DNA of 64,000 nt from Clostridium sp. AM34-11AC (GTDB lineage: Bacteria > Bacillota > Clostridia > Lachnospirales > Lachnospiraceae). The notes under the pieces were generated by a model that was not told the origin of the DNA, made no database searches, and saw only the letters and a program-made list of their open reading frames with translations. Position numbers and translations under genes: made by a program. The stretch lies in contig NZ_QWGL01000005.1 of assembly GCF_003435375.1 (NCBI RefSeq), positions 62,001 to 126,000 of the forward strand, written 5' to 3'. Positions 44,635 to 53,322 of the stretch are shown one piece after another; the stretch's first letter is position 1; each line of letters starts with the position of its first letter.

Positions 44635-45360
44635 TTAAGCCTCTGCGTTCTCCTCAGCTGCTTCTGCTTCCTCAGCCTCGCCCTGCTTAGCCTCGATGAC
44701 AGCGTCTGCCATCTTGGAAACGATAAGCTTAACGGCTCTGATAGCGTCGTCGTTACCCGGAATTACATAGTCGAGTTCTTCCGGATCGCAGTTTGTATCA
44801 GCGATACCGATCAGAGTGATTCCAAGTGTGTGAGCTTCCTGTACACAGATTCTTTCCTTCTTCGGATCTACGATAAAGATAGCGTCCGGGATCTTCTTCA
44901 TTTCCTTGATACCGCCAAGGTTCTTCTCAAGCTTCTCCCACTCTTTCTTTAACTCGATAACTTCCTTCTTCGGAAGTACGTCGAATGTTCCGTCCTCAGA
45001 CATCTTCTCGATTGCTTTTAATCTAGCGATTCTGGACTGGATGGTCTTGAAGTTTGTAAGCATACCGCCAAGCCATCTCTCGTTTACGTAGTACATTCCG
45101 CAACGCTCTGCCTCAGTCTTGATAGCGTCCTGAGCCTGCTTCTTTGTACCTACGAAAAGGATTGTGCCGCCCTCAGCTGCGATATCAGCAACTGCCTTGT
45201 AAGCCTCATCAACTTTGCCTACAGATTTCTGAAGGTCGATGATGTAGATACCGTTTCTCTCTGTGTAGATGTACGGTGCCATTTTCGGGTTCCATCTTCT
45301 TGTCTGGTGACCGAAATGTACGCCGGCTTCCAGAAGCTGTTTCATTGAAATTACGCTCAT
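44635..45360 (-). CDS. rpsB: 30S ribosomal protein S2
   Basis: 241 residues. [30 protein letters not shown] at the N-terminus, the [23 protein letters not shown] and [11 protein letters not shown] motifs. GGAGG precedes the ATG at 45360; the upstream ORF extension covers the leader. The acidic Glu/Ala-rich C-terminus is typical of clostridial S2. Confidence 0.97.
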   Translation of the reverse strand: MSVISMKQLLEAGVHFGHQTRRWNPKMAPYIYTERNGIYIIDLQKSVGKVDEAYKAVADIAAEGGTILFVGTKKQAQDAIKTEAERCGMYYVNERWLGGMLTNFKTIQSRIARLKAIEKMSEDGTFDVLPKKEVIELKKEWEKLEKNLGGIKEMKKIPDAIFIVDPKKERICVQEAHTLGITLIGIADTNCDPEELDYVIPGNDDAIRAVKLIVSKMADAVIEAKQGEAEEAEAAEENAEA

Positions 45361-45474
45361 GTTTTTTTCCTCCATTTGGTTGTTTTCTTCCGCCTGCATC
45401 TCACTTCCACGAACACCTGAGCTTCTCAGGCACCACTCGCAGAATCCGCAGACGTGCATAATATCAGCTTTTTC
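45361..45474 (-). promoter_or_regulatory. Structured rpsB leader (candidate)
   Basis: The transcript from the promoter at 45475-45503 has a leader of about 110 bases. It contains CTGAG-AAG-CTCAG and outer GTCTGC/GCAGGC pairing. Ribosomal-protein leaders often mediate autoregulation; I do not recognise this one as a named class. Confidence 0.35.
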
Positions 45475-45503
45475 ACTATATCATAAGTCATTTTTCACTG
45501 CAA
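45475..45503 (-). promoter_or_regulatory. Promoter of rpsB-tsf
   Basis: Minus-strand TTGCAG (45503-45498), 17-base spacer, TATAGT (45480-45475). Confidence 0.6.
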
Positions 45504-45691
45504 GCACTTTTTTCTATTTTTTTTGATTTTTTTCCATTACATTTGATTTCATAAAAAACAAGGTCATTCGGGCATGCGGCGGCAGGGATTCTTCTATATA
45601 TGATAGACCTTTTAATAGTCTTTTCTCTCCTTAAATCCCTCATGCACCAGATACAGCCTGATCTATCTGATGTCATACAACAATTCATATT

Positions 45692-45733
45692 AAAAAAAGA
45701 GGCGCGGCTTTTCACCCAGCCGCGCCTCTTTTC
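45692..45733 (-). terminator. Terminator of codY
   Basis: GAGGCGCGGCT (45700-45710) and AGCCGCGCCTC (45719-45729) form an 11-bp perfect stem; on the minus strand TTTTTTT follows. Confidence 0.9.
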
Positions 45734-45749
45734 CACAGGTCTCCCTGTC

Positions 45750-46532
45750 TTATTTTGTATTTACTGCCTTTAAGGCTTTTAATTCATCGAATACCACATC
45801 GTTTAAGACCTTAATATAGGTTCCCTTCATACCGGAAGAACGGGACTCGATAACCCCGGCACTCTCGAATTTGCGAAGTGCGTTTACGATCACGGAGCGG
45901 GTGATCCCGACTCTGTCAGCGATCTTGCTGGCTACAAGGATTCCCTCGTTTCCGTCAAGCTCCTCGAAGATATGGGTGATCGCTTCTAACTCGGAGAAGG
46001 ATAAGGTGCTGATCGCAGATTTTACGATCTGGACTTTTCTTGTCTCCTCGGCGTTCTCCTCGTTTACGGAACGCATCATCTCCAGGCCGACAACGGTCGT
46101 GCCATACTCGCAGAGGATAATATCATCGATATCGTACTGCTCGTCGGATTTGTACATAAATAAGGTTCCGAGGCGCTCACCTGCGATATCGATCGGGGCG
46201 ATGATTGCCTGATACTTCTTTACATTCTCCTCAGCGAATCCGAGAGTCGCAAGGTTTACATTTTCCTTGGTGGAAAGGACACTTAAGAGGCGTTCGTTAA
46301 ACATTTTATCGACATAGCCGCCTACCTTGTCCTCAATCAACTCATGGATCTCATCAACACCAGGACAGATGCTGACACCCAGGACTTTTCCTTTCTTGCT
46401 GATCACGAGAATGTTCGACAGCAAAATTTCGCTTAAAACTTTACAGATGTCGTTGAATACGACCTTGTGCGAATTGTTGTTGTGGAGCAGTTTGTTTATT
46501 TTTCTGGTCTTATCCAATAATTCAACACTCAT
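45750..46532 (-). CDS. codY: GTP- and branched-chain-amino-acid-sensing repressor CodY
   Basis: 260 residues, normal length. N-terminal GAF sensor (SVELLDKTRKINKLLHNN start; GYVDKMFNERLLSVLSTKENVNLATLGF) and a C-terminal winged helix (ASKIADRVGITRSVIVNALRKFESAG). It represses amino-acid uptake and biosynthesis genes in rich medium and is a plausible controller of arg and glutamate genes here, though I found no clear CodY box. AGGAGG precedes the ATG. Confidence 0.96.
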   Translation of the reverse strand: MSVELLDKTRKINKLLHNNNSHKVVFNDICKVLSEILLSNILVISKKGKVLGVSICPGVDEIHELIEDKVGGYVDKMFNERLLSVLSTKENVNLATLGFAEENVKKYQAIIAPIDIAGERLGTLFMYKSDEQYDIDDIILCEYGTTVVGLEMMRSVNEENAEETRKVQIVKSAISTLSFSELEAITHIFEELDGNEGILVASKIADRVGITRSVIVNALRKFESAGVIESRSSGMKGTYIKVLNDVVFDELKALKAVNTK

Positions 46533-46718
46533 TTCCGAAAACCTCCTTTACTTTCTGATATCGTACGAATAATATTTGATCGATTAAATTGTAACACGAT
46601 ATTTCCAGAATTTCAAGACTTTTTCGGATAATTGAGATAAATCGAAATAAATTGTCAAGTTCTTATCACGTTTTGGAAGTTTGAACCATTGAAATTGTAC
46701 CATTTGTTTACGGCAAAT

Positions 46719-46753
46719 ATCCGGCAGAGCCTCTTCTGGGCACCCTGCCGGAT
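46719..46753 (-). terminator. Weak terminator-like hairpin after topA
   Basis: ATCCGGCAG (46719-46727) pairs with CTGCCGGAT (46745-46753); only ATTTG follows on the minus strand. Confidence 0.45.
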
Positions 46754-46768
46754 CTTGATCTCGCTATA

Positions 46769-48865
46769 TTAATCTTCTTTTTCTTCCTTATTTTCCTTCA
46801 TCGGCATCACAAATCCGCACTGCTCATTGGCGCAGACGAGTTTGTTTCCTTTTTCCACCATGTAGCTGCCGCACTCCGGGCACTTTTCAGTGGATGGTTT
46901 CTGCCAGGACATGAAGTCGCAGTCCGGGTTGGCTTCACAGCCGTAATACTTTCTTCCCTTTTTCGTCTTCTTAATGATGACTTCTTTTCCACACTTCGGG
47001 CACGGGATTCCTGTCTTCTCCAAATACGGCTTTGTGTTGCGGCACTCCGGGAATCCAGGACATGCGAGGAATTTTCCATGGGGACCGTATTTGATGACCA
47101 TCCTTCTTCCGCAAAGTTCGCAAATCTCGTCGGACTCCTCGTCTGCGATATGGACAGTCTCTAAGGTTCTTTGGGCCTCTTCCACCGCTTCCATAAGATC
47201 AGGGTAGAAGTTTCTTACGATGGTCTTCCACGGGGTCAGGCCCTCGCCGACGCTGTCTAACAGGTACTCCAGGTTCGCGGTGAAGGCAATGTCCACGATG
47301 CTCGGGAAGCACTGCTTCATGATCCGGTTAACGACCTCACCGATCTCGGTCACATAGATGTTCTTGTTCTCTTTTACCACGTAACGGCGGGCTAAGATCG
47401 TTGTGATCGTCGGTGCGTAGGTGCTCGGACGGCCGATGCCCTGTTCCTCCATGGCTTTTACCAGGGATGCCTCTGTGTAATGGGCCGGCGGCTGGGTAAA
47501 GTGCTGGGCGCTCACGAGATCTGCAAGCTCAAGCTCCTCACCTTTTTCCAGTTTCGAAAGGATCTGGTTTTTCTCCTCTTTCTCATCCGCCTCGATATAG
47601 ACGGACATGAAGCCGTCGAACTTCAGTCTGGATGCCGTCATCGTAAACTCGTTTCCGCCCGCTCCGATCTTTACGGATGTTGTCTCATAGACAGCCGCGG
47701 ACATGCGGCTCGCCGTGAAGCGCTTCCAGATCAGCTGGTAGAGGCGGAACTGGTCTCGTGCTAGGGATTCTTTTACCTTTACAGGTGTTAAGGAAAGATT
47801 TGTCGGACGGATCGCCTCGTGGGCATCCTGGATCTTTCCGCTGTTCTTCTTTGTATTTTCACCCTGGGACAGGTAATTCTCGCCGTAGTTCTCAGCGATG
47901 AAATCACTTGCCATCTTCTCTGCTTCCTCAGCCACACGGGTGGAATCGGTACGCAGGTAGGTGATGAGACCGACAGTGCCATGGCCCTTTACATCAACGC
48001 CCTCATAGAGCTGCTGGGCGAGGCGCATGGTCTTCTGGGTAGAAAAGTTCAACGCCTTGGACGCCTCCTGCTGCAGGGTACTCGTTGTAAACGGAAGCGG
48101 CGGTTTCTTCGTGCGCTCCCCGTTTCTGATATCTGTCACGATAAATTTCTGTCCCTTTAAGGACTCAAGTAAAGCGTCAAGCTCCGCCTTGCTCTTGATC
48201 TCCGTTTTTCCATCTTTGTCATTATGAAAATGGGCTGCTGCCGGTTTCTTTGAACCCGGAGCTTTTAACATCGCTTCGAGGCTCCAGTATTCCTCCGGGA
48301 TAAACGCGGAAATCTCCTCTTCCCTGTCGCAGATCATGCGGAGGGCCGCAGACTGGACACGGCCGGCGCTAAGGCCTCTCTTAACCTTCTCCCAGAGGAT
48401 CGGGCTGATCTTATAGCCAACAATACGGTCCAGGATACGCCTCGTCTGCTGGGCGTCCACCAGGTTCATATCGATATCGCGGGGTGCCTTTAAGGACGCC
48501 TTTACCGCATTTTTCGTGATCTCATTGAAGCTGATCCTGTATACTTTTTTATCTTTTACCTCGTCAAGCTTTAACGCTTTCATCAAATGCCAGGAAATCG
48601 CTTCTCCCTCACGGTCAGGGTCAGTTGCGAGATAAATTTTATCTGCTTTTTTTACTTCCTTCCGAAGCTTCGCAAGGATATCTCCCTTGCCCCGGATCGT
48701 AATATATTTCGGTTCATAATCATTTTCCACATCAATTCCGAGCTGGCTCTTCGGAAGATCTCTCACGTGTCCGTTGGACGCGTCGACCTCATATGTGCTT
48801 CCCAGGAATTTTTTAATTGTTTTAACCTTTGCAGGAGACTCTACAATCACAAGACTGTTCGCCAT
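46769..48865 (-). CDS. topA: DNA topoisomerase I
   Basis: 698-residue type IA topoisomerase that relaxes negative supercoils. TOPRIM domain (SLVIVESPAKVKTIKKFLG; ATDPDREGEAISWHL), active-site region VGLITYLRTDSTRV (catalytic Tyr), SYKISPILW-type motifs, and three C-terminal Cys4 zinc fingers starting near residue 570 (CELCGRRM, CPKCGKEV, CPECGSYM). The start at 48865 is set by homology; AAGGA lies 11 bases upstream. It follows dprA by 21 bases. Confidence 0.96.
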   Translation of the reverse strand: MANSLVIVESPAKVKTIKKFLGSTYEVDASNGHVRDLPKSQLGIDVENDYEPKYITIRGKGDILAKLRKEVKKADKIYLATDPDREGEAISWHLMKALKLDEVKDKKVYRISFNEITKNAVKASLKAPRDIDMNLVDAQQTRRILDRIVGYKISPILWEKVKRGLSAGRVQSAALRMICDREEEISAFIPEEYWSLEAMLKAPGSKKPAAAHFHNDKDGKTEIKSKAELDALLESLKGQKFIVTDIRNGERTKKPPLPFTTSTLQQEASKALNFSTQKTMRLAQQLYEGVDVKGHGTVGLITYLRTDSTRVAEEAEKMASDFIAENYGENYLSQGENTKKNSGKIQDAHEAIRPTNLSLTPVKVKESLARDQFRLYQLIWKRFTASRMSAAVYETTSVKIGAGGNEFTMTASRLKFDGFMSVYIEADEKEEKNQILSKLEKGEELELADLVSAQHFTQPPAHYTEASLVKAMEEQGIGRPSTYAPTITTILARRYVVKENKNIYVTEIGEVVNRIMKQCFPSIVDIAFTANLEYLLDSVGEGLTPWKTIVRNFYPDLMEAVEEAQRTLETVHIADEESDEICELCGRRMVIKYGPHGKFLACPGFPECRNTKPYLEKTGIPCPKCGKEVIIKKTKKGRKYYGCEANPDCDFMSWQKPSTEKCPECGSYMVEKGNKLVCANEQCGFVMPMKENKEEKED

Positions 48866-48886
48866 ATTCTTCACATCCTTCTGCAA

Positions 48887-49993
48887 TCATTCCGCTTTTT
48901 TATAATATTGATTCCCGGTTCCAAAAACAAGTCCCGCAAGCTCCAGCTTTAAAAGGGCTTCCATACATTCTGTCACGGAGAGTCCGCAGAGTGCGGCGAT
49001 CTCTTCCAGATATCTGGGGCGTGAATCAACCGAAGCATACACCAAATTTTCGTTCTTGGCAAGCCTATTTTGTGAAAATTTATGAATCGTTAATTTTCTT
49101 TCGTATTTCATCCCAAGGAATTCCAGCACATCCGAGGGGCTTAAAAGCATGTTCGCACCGCCCTGGATCAGGCGGTTGCAGCCACCGCTTAATGGGTCAT
49201 TTGCCCGTCCCGGAAGGGCGAAAACTTCTTTTCCCTGCTCCAGGGCAAAGTCCGCCGTGATAAGGGATCCGCTCTTCTCCCTCGCTTCTATTATAATAAC
49301 CGCATCGGCGAGGGCGCTGATGATCCGGTTGCGCATGGGGAAATTCATGGCGACGGGGCGGGTTCCCGGGACGAACTCCGAGAGGATGCCGCCGTTTTCC
49401 TCCATGGCATGGAAAATTTTGTAATTTTCCCGTGGGTAGCAGACGTTTACCCCGCAGCCCAAGACTGCGTAGGTGGGCTTTCCACGCTCGATGGCGCCTC
49501 TGTGGGCATAGCCGTCCACGCCGGCTGCCATGCCGCTGATGATGTTGACTCCGGCGTTGGCGAGTTCCCCGGCGTAGAAGCCTGCCGCTTCCTTCCCGTA
49601 CTCCGTGCAGGCCCTCGCACCCACGATGGCCACCGACGGGACCTCGTTTTCCGGGAGACTGCCTTTTACGAAGAGGGCTGCCGGGCGATCTTTATATGGA
49701 AGAAACCGGGTCGGATAGTCCGGGTCGCATTCCGCGATGACGCGGATGTTCTTCTGTGCCAGGTCGGCAAACTCCTTCCGCCATGCGGATTCGTGTTTTC
49801 TCGACTCCTGGAAGACCTCCGCACGCCGCTCCGTGAGGACTCCTGATTTCTGCAGTTCCTGGGGCTTTACCCTCCAGGCAGACAGGTAGGTCCCAAATGT
49901 GTCTTTCAGGCCTCTGATTGTTACGCCGCCGAAACCGGGAACGTGGCAGAGGCAGTAGAGAGCTTCGCGGTCGGTGAGTGTATTACTTGTCAT
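48887..49993 (-). CDS. dprA: DNA-processing protein DprA
   Basis: 368 residues. Rossmann-like core: VAIVGARACTEYGKEAA, ISGMAAGVDGYAHRGAI, GCGVNVCYPREN, FPMRNRIISALADAVIIIEA, KSGSLITADFALEQGKEVFALPG. A C-terminal winged-helix (DML1-like) segment ends the protein. In transformation DprA loads RecA on incoming ssDNA; in clostridia it is widely conserved even without proven competence. It lies between comM and topA in the usual Firmicute order. Confidence 0.95.
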   Translation of the reverse strand: MTSNTLTDREALYCLCHVPGFGGVTIRGLKDTFGTYLSAWRVKPQELQKSGVLTERRAEVFQESRKHESAWRKEFADLAQKNIRVIAECDPDYPTRFLPYKDRPAALFVKGSLPENEVPSVAIVGARACTEYGKEAAGFYAGELANAGVNIISGMAAGVDGYAHRGAIERGKPTYAVLGCGVNVCYPRENYKIFHAMEENGGILSEFVPGTRPVAMNFPMRNRIISALADAVIIIEAREKSGSLITADFALEQGKEVFALPGRANDPLSGGCNRLIQGGANMLLSPSDVLEFLGMKYERKLTIHKFSQNRLAKNENLVYASVDSRPRYLEEIAALCGLSVTECMEALLKLELAGLVFGTGNQYYKKAE

Positions 49994-50010
49994 AATTTCA
50001 TATTCTCCTT

Positions 50011-51546
50011 TTAATTTCCCCAGAATTTATCGCGGCTCTTCACATAAGACACTGCTTCACAGAGATCCGCAAGCCGGATTTTCTCTTCTTCTGCAAGATC
50101 TGCCGTTGTCCGTGCTACTTTCAGGATTCGGTCATGCATCCTGGCTGAAAGGGCAAGCTTTTTAAAAATTTCTTCCATAAACTTTTCTTCTTCGCGTCCG
50201 AGCCAGCAGAACTTCCGGATATGACGTCCTGACATTTCGCCGTTGCAGCGGATATTTTCACCTGCAAAACGTTCTCCCTGGATCTTCCTTGCCTGTTCCA
50301 CACGGGCACGGATTTCACGGGATGATTCGTTATTTCCGCTGCTTCTGATATCTCCGTAAGTGATCGGTGATGCCTCCACGCAGATATCGATCCGGTCTAA
50401 CATCGGTCCCGATACTTTCTGTAAATACCGGGTTATTTGTCCATCGGTGCAGCGACAGCGGGAACGGTCGGGGAAATGACCGCAAGGACAGGGGTTCATG
50501 GCCGCAACGAGCTGGAAATTCGCAGGATATGTCACGGAAGCTTCCACTCTCGAGACAGTCACCTCCCGTTCCTCCAAAGGCTGACGCAACGTCTCCAGGG
50601 CTGCTCTGGAGAATTCCGGAAACTCGTCAATGAACAAAATCCCGCCGGTGGCAAGAGATATCTCCCCCGGCTTCGGTCTTCTCCCACCTCCGGTCAGCGC
50701 CTGAACCGACACGGTGTGATGGGGCGCCCGGAACGGACGTGTCCGGATCAAAGGCTCTTTGGCTGTCAGGAGATGGCTCACACTATAGATTTTTGAGATC
50801 TCGATGCTCTCTGCGATATCAAGCCCCGGCATGATCGTCGGCATTCTTTTTGCCAGCATGGTCTTTCCAGCTCCCGCAGGACCAACGATCAAAAGATTGT
50901 GTTTTCCAGCTGCCGCCACCTCGGCTGCTCTTCTGAGCAGCGGCTGACCGGAAAGTTCTGAAAAGTCCACCTCGTAACGGTTCATGGAATTCTGCAATTC
51001 GTCCATATTTATCGTTGACTCCGCCTGCATAGGAAGCTTTCCCGAAAGCACCTCCAGGAGCTGGCTCAGATCCCGGATCCCATAAAGTTCCATTCCCCCT
51101 ATAACGGATGCTTCATTCACATTCTCCACAGGTAAAAATACACGTTTAAAACCACTTTCCCGTGCCTGGTCTGTAAGTGCCATAACCCCAGGAATTCCCC
51201 GAACAGTCCCGTCCAGCCCTAGTTCTCCGAACAAGGCAGCGTCTTCGAGATCTTTCGCCCGAAATCCACCGTAGGCGGATAAAATGGCAGCGGCGATCGC
51301 GAGGTCGAATCCGGTCCCTTCCTTTCTAAAATCTGCCGGGGACAGGTTGATCGTGATCTTTTTGGGCGGCAGGGAAAGTCCGAGATTTTTGATCGCCGTC
51401 CGCACCCTGTCTCCGCCTTCCCGTACCTCGGACGCAAGGTAACCTACGAGGATCAGCCCCGGAAGTCCATCGCTGACGTCCGCCTCCACGGTCACATTCT
51501 TTCCCTCCATGCCGCGAAGGTATATGCTATTGATTTTACTGAACAA
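50011..51546 (-). CDS. comM: Mg-chelatase-like AAA+ ATPase (YifB/ComM family)
   Basis: 511 residues: N-terminal Lon-protease-like fold (LRGMEGKNVTVEADVSDGLPG), AAA+ core with GPAGAGKTMLAKR (Walker A), GGILFIDEFPEF (Walker B), a Cys cluster NPCPCGHFPDRSRCRCTDGQ, and the C-terminal Mg_chelatase_C domain. ComM is a branch-migration helicase in transformation. The start is TTG, set by GGAG seven bases upstream. It is 17 bases upstream of dprA. Confidence 0.93.
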   Translation of the reverse strand: MFSKINSIYLRGMEGKNVTVEADVSDGLPGLILVGYLASEVREGGDRVRTAIKNLGLSLPPKKITINLSPADFRKEGTGFDLAIAAAILSAYGGFRAKDLEDAALFGELGLDGTVRGIPGVMALTDQARESGFKRVFLPVENVNEASVIGGMELYGIRDLSQLLEVLSGKLPMQAESTINMDELQNSMNRYEVDFSELSGQPLLRRAAEVAAAGKHNLLIVGPAGAGKTMLAKRMPTIMPGLDIAESIEISKIYSVSHLLTAKEPLIRTRPFRAPHHTVSVQALTGGGRRPKPGEISLATGGILFIDEFPEFSRAALETLRQPLEEREVTVSRVEASVTYPANFQLVAAMNPCPCGHFPDRSRCRCTDGQITRYLQKVSGPMLDRIDICVEASPITYGDIRSSGNNESSREIRARVEQARKIQGERFAGENIRCNGEMSGRHIRKFCWLGREEEKFMEEIFKKLALSARMHDRILKVARTTADLAEEEKIRLADLCEAVSYVKSRDKFWGN

Positions 51547-52046
51547 AAAGACTCCTTTCCAAACATGTTTAAGATGTTTTTGCTTTGCTGAATTTTTCAG
51601 AACTATTTTTGACAGGTGAATTTTTCACCATTGTTGATAATATAGATGTATTTAAGAATGTTTAAGAAAAATATTGGTAACTGTTCAGCAAGTCTGCACA
51701 CTTGCTGCGCTGACCGCAAGAAAACATAGGCTGGAAGGCAAAAATCCCATCAGTGAAGCTGATCAGGAATGGATTTTTGCGTGTAACTATGAAGGTACTG
51801 AATAGTTACAAATATTGAATTTATAGCAGACTGACCCAAAGATCAGCGCAGCCAGTCTGCCGCTTTTATCTCAGTCGAGAAGACTCCCACCTCATTAGGT
51901 GGTGAGTAATAGCAAATTTGTCTCAGTGGGCGTTGGGTCTCCGACTGAGATAAACGCTCCGCGAGGATGCGCAGTGATTCTATATGGAATATGTCAGCTT
52001 TGCTGACCCGAATCACGCGCCAAGTCTCACGGACGTTCGACTTGAA
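51547..52046. other. 500-bp gap filled by two unrelated repeats
   Basis: It holds family A copy 2 (51677-51809) and family C copy 2 (51864-52048). Left of them, TGAATTTTTCA occurs twice (about 51588-51598 and 51618-51628), the second inside GGTGAA-TTT-TTCACC. No gene is present. Confidence 0.65.
51677..51809. repeat. MITE-like repeat, family A copy 2
   Basis: 133 bp bounded by GTAACTGTTCAG and CTGAATAGTTAC, flanked by perfect 8-bp direct repeats AAATATTG (51669-51676 and 51810-51817). Inner hairpins CAAAAATCC/GGATTTTTG and ATCAGT-GAA-GCTGAT. Confidence 0.88.
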
Positions 52047-52048
52047 TT
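51864..52048. repeat. Structured repeat, family C copy 2
   Basis: About 185 bp, the longest copy of the family. It has TTATCTCAGTC/GACTGAGATAA, CCACCTCATTAGGTGG, GTCAGC-TTT-GCTGAC nested inside GATTC/GAATC arms, and the terminal GGACGTTCGACTTGAATT. The end touches the stop codon of the lipase gene. Confidence 0.78.
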
Positions 52049-52982
52049 ATTTGTTCTTCTCATGCTCCTCGATCCACTCCAGAATATCCCCGGATACCTG
52101 TTCGCGGTTGAGTTCATTTAAAAGTTCATGCCTCGCGCCCTCATAAAAGCCGATGGAGAGATCTTCTACCCCTGCTTTATCATAGCGGTCGTAAACTCTC
52201 CGCACGCCTTTTGTCTCCTCTCCCACCGGATCTTTGCTTCCGGAGAGTATCAGGACCGGGAGGTCGGTGCGCATTTTGCCTGCTTTTTCGAGCTTTGCGG
52301 TCTTTAAGATCACCTCGAAGAAATCCCGGTACGCGCCCGCAGTGAAAATAAAGTTCGTCAGCGGATCATCCCCGAAGGCGCGGTCTCTCTTTTCATCCCT
52401 GGACAGCCAGTCGTAAGGCGTCTTTGTCGGCTTGAATTTCCGGTTATAGTTTCCAAGGGACAGGTTGTAGAGCATTTTGCTCCTGTATCTCGTCCCTTTC
52501 CTCTTACAGACAGAGTCCGCCAGCATATATCCGAACCGCACCTCAGCGTCCTTCGGTGCTCCGGTTCCGAGCAGGATCACACCGTCGATTCCGTCCTTGT
52601 AGACGGTCAGATATCGTCTCGCGAAGAACGACCCCATACTGTGCCCCAAAAGAAAAATCGGCACACCCGGATATTTTCTCTGTGCATGGACCGTCACACG
52701 GCGCATATCACGGATCACGGAGACAGCGCCCGCATGGTCACCGAAATATCCCCTGTCTTCCTCCGCTGCCGCGGTCTTTCCGTGGCCTAAGTGGTCATTC
52801 CCGAGAACATAGATCCCGTGTCCCGCAAGGAATTCCGCAGACTCCCGGTATCTTCCCACATGTTCCATCATTCCGTGGGCGATCTGGACGACGGCTTTCA
52901 CCTCGCCGTTTGGAATCCATTCCATACAGTGGAGATTCGCAAGACCGCTGCTGGATGGTATATAAAATTCATGGATCTCCAT
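52047..52982 (-). CDS. Alpha/beta hydrolase, lysophospholipase / monoacylglycerol lipase type
   Basis: 311 residues. Serine hydrolase fold: QIAHGMMEHVGRYRE (oxyanion region), LGNDHLGHGKT, nucleophile elbow LLGHSMGSFFARRY, catalytic Asp in ILSGSKDPVGEE and His in GARHELLNELNRE. The start at 52982 follows AGGAGG by eight bases. Cytosolic, no signal peptide. Single gene bracketed by repeats. Confidence 0.87.
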   Translation of the reverse strand: MEIHEFYIPSSSGLANLHCMEWIPNGEVKAVVQIAHGMMEHVGRYRESAEFLAGHGIYVLGNDHLGHGKTAAAEEDRGYFGDHAGAVSVIRDMRRVTVHAQRKYPGVPIFLLGHSMGSFFARRYLTVYKDGIDGVILLGTGAPKDAEVRFGYMLADSVCKRKGTRYRSKMLYNLSLGNYNRKFKPTKTPYDWLSRDEKRDRAFGDDPLTNFIFTAGAYRDFFEVILKTAKLEKAGKMRTDLPVLILSGSKDPVGEETKGVRRVYDRYDKAGVEDLSIGFYEGARHELLNELNREQVSGDILEWIEEHEKNK

Positions 52983-53009
52983 AATTTCTGCCTCCTGTGC
53001 ATAAAACAT

Positions 53010-53232
53010 TTTCGATTTTAGCTAACAGGCACTCAAATACCCGTTCCGCCTGTCATCAGTACTCATCGAAGAGTTTTATAAATATAGTCCTAGTATAACA
53101 CGCACTCAAAACTTTCCCTAGGAAACATCTGTTAAAATTTCATAAACTTTATCTAAACCGAAATTAAATGTGTCAGGCGCATTCCGCTATCCTGTATGGT
53201 CACCTACACCGGGCTGCACTCTGCGCAGGCGC
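53010..53232. other. Gap between the arg operon terminator and the lipase gene
   Basis: A minus-strand TATACT (about 53091-53096) may be the -10 of the lipase promoter; the -35 is unclear. No gene. Confidence 0.35.
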
Positions 53233-53268
53233 AAAAAGCCCCGCCGGCGCTCTCACACCAGCGGGGAC
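53233..53268 (-). terminator. Terminator of the arg operon
   Basis: CCCCGC (53239-53244) pairs with GCGGGG (53261-53266); on the minus strand CTTTTTGC follows. Confidence 0.8.
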
Positions 53269-53322
53269 TTTCTAACTTTCCAATGCTTCCAACCTCAATT
53301 ACAAGACAGTCGTCATGTCCGA

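Noticed and set aside
45488..45736. 82-codon minus-strand ORF between codY and rpsB
   Set aside because: It starts within the codY terminator stem and lacks a ribosome site.
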